Shown here piece after piece: positions 13,416 to 13,537 of a stretch of DNA of 13,537 bases. Both the position numbers and the translations under genes were made by a program. The stretch is taken from positions 1 through 13,537 of the forward strand of contig JAAZLA010000075.1 of the NCBI GenBank assembly GCA_012799545.1, given 5' to 3'. Source of the stretch: Treponema sp. Lineage in GTDB: Bacteria; Spirochaetota; Spirochaetia; Treponematales; Treponemataceae. Under the pieces are notes generated by a model that was not told the origin of the DNA, did no database searches, and saw nothing but the letters and a program-made list of their open reading frames with translations. Each line of letters begins with the position of its first letter. Position 1 is the stretch's first letter.

Positions 13416-13537
13416 ATTTGCCGATTTGCAATATCATCGAGTATTTTCTCAGAATCCAAGAGTACTTCTTTTCTATGGCTATCTTGTTTTTTCTCTTTAA
13501 GCTTTGTGAGCACCTTTCTTTCTTTCATCGCTTCTTG
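13412..13537 (-). CDS. fliJ: 3' end of a FliJ-like flagellar export protein (partial)
   Basis: The last 41 codons of a - strand gene enter from the right edge and end in TAG at 13414-13412. The peptide is highly charged and helical: QEAMKERKVLTKLKEKKQDS, then HRKE and a short acidic tail. This matches the end of FliJ, where 'KxRKxLEKLKEKxxxxYRKE' ends the coiled coil of the type III export chaperone and ATPase-ring component. The identification rests on this short coiled coil, so another flagellar or coiled-coil protein is possible. The stop codons of this gene and the nucleoside kinase interlock in CTAG, leaving no room for a terminator between them. Confidence 0.65.
   Translation of the reverse strand, partial: QEAMKERKVLTKLKEKKQDSHRKEVLLDSEKILDDIANRQI

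Noticed and set aside
1..13537. CRISPR arrays, insertion sequences, tRNA or rRNA genes
   Set aside because: No regularly spaced repeats, transposase motifs, terminal inverted repeats or cloverleaf patterns were seen in the gaps, which are mostly under 100 bases.

Overview
The window is a gene-dense, AT-rich bacterial chromosome segment that most resembles a spirochaete, probably from the Treponema/Spirochaeta side. No single gene proves this; the combination suggests it. The evidence is a three-gene RsbU/STAS/RsbW partner-switch operon, a TGS-domain nucleoside kinase, a Lon protease with a charged insert, and the 3' end of a fliJ-like flagellar gene at the right edge. The species cannot be named from the sequence alone, and no rRNA or tRNA gene was seen.

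Layout. (1) Positions 1-1951, + strand: a tight three-gene set made of a degenerate Mrr-like protein, a calcineurin-like metallophosphoesterase and a ParB-fold protein. (2) Positions 1956-4594, + strand: a promoter followed by a membrane GAF-PP2C phosphatase, a STAS anti-anti-sigma protein and an RsbW-like kinase. A bidirectional hairpin terminator at 4611-4658 separates this operon from the oppositely oriented block. (3) Positions 4672-11543, - strand, read from right to left: an FHA-domain protein, a PPP-like phosphatase, a transmembrane Ser/Thr kinase, lon and citrate synthase. The first three are packed as one operon. An 83-base gap with a possible promoter precedes lon, and citrate synthase follows lon by 19 bases. 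(4) Positions 11544-11762: a divergent intergenic region that holds two promoters placed directly against the start codons, a 19-base tandem repeat and the dead 3' end of a GNAT acetyltransferase. (5) Positions 11763-13415, + strand: a TGS/ThrRS-like/uridine-kinase fusion, whose stop codon interlocks with that of a convergent fliJ-like gene leaving the window.

How the genes may work together. Two protein-phosphorylation modules lie back to back. One is a partner switch: the PP2C enzyme would dephosphorylate the STAS serine, and the RsbW-like kinase would phosphorylate it. The other is a kinase/phosphatase/FHA set. The FHA protein has a threonine-containing N-terminal tail that recalls the GarA/OdhI switch proteins, and citrate synthase lies at the distal end of the same strand block. 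A link between the two is an inference, not something the sequence proves.

Several starts were corrected from the longest open frame because a clear Shine-Dalgarno site supports a downstream codon. The FHA gene and the nucleoside kinase, by contrast, lack any Shine-Dalgarno and look leaderless.
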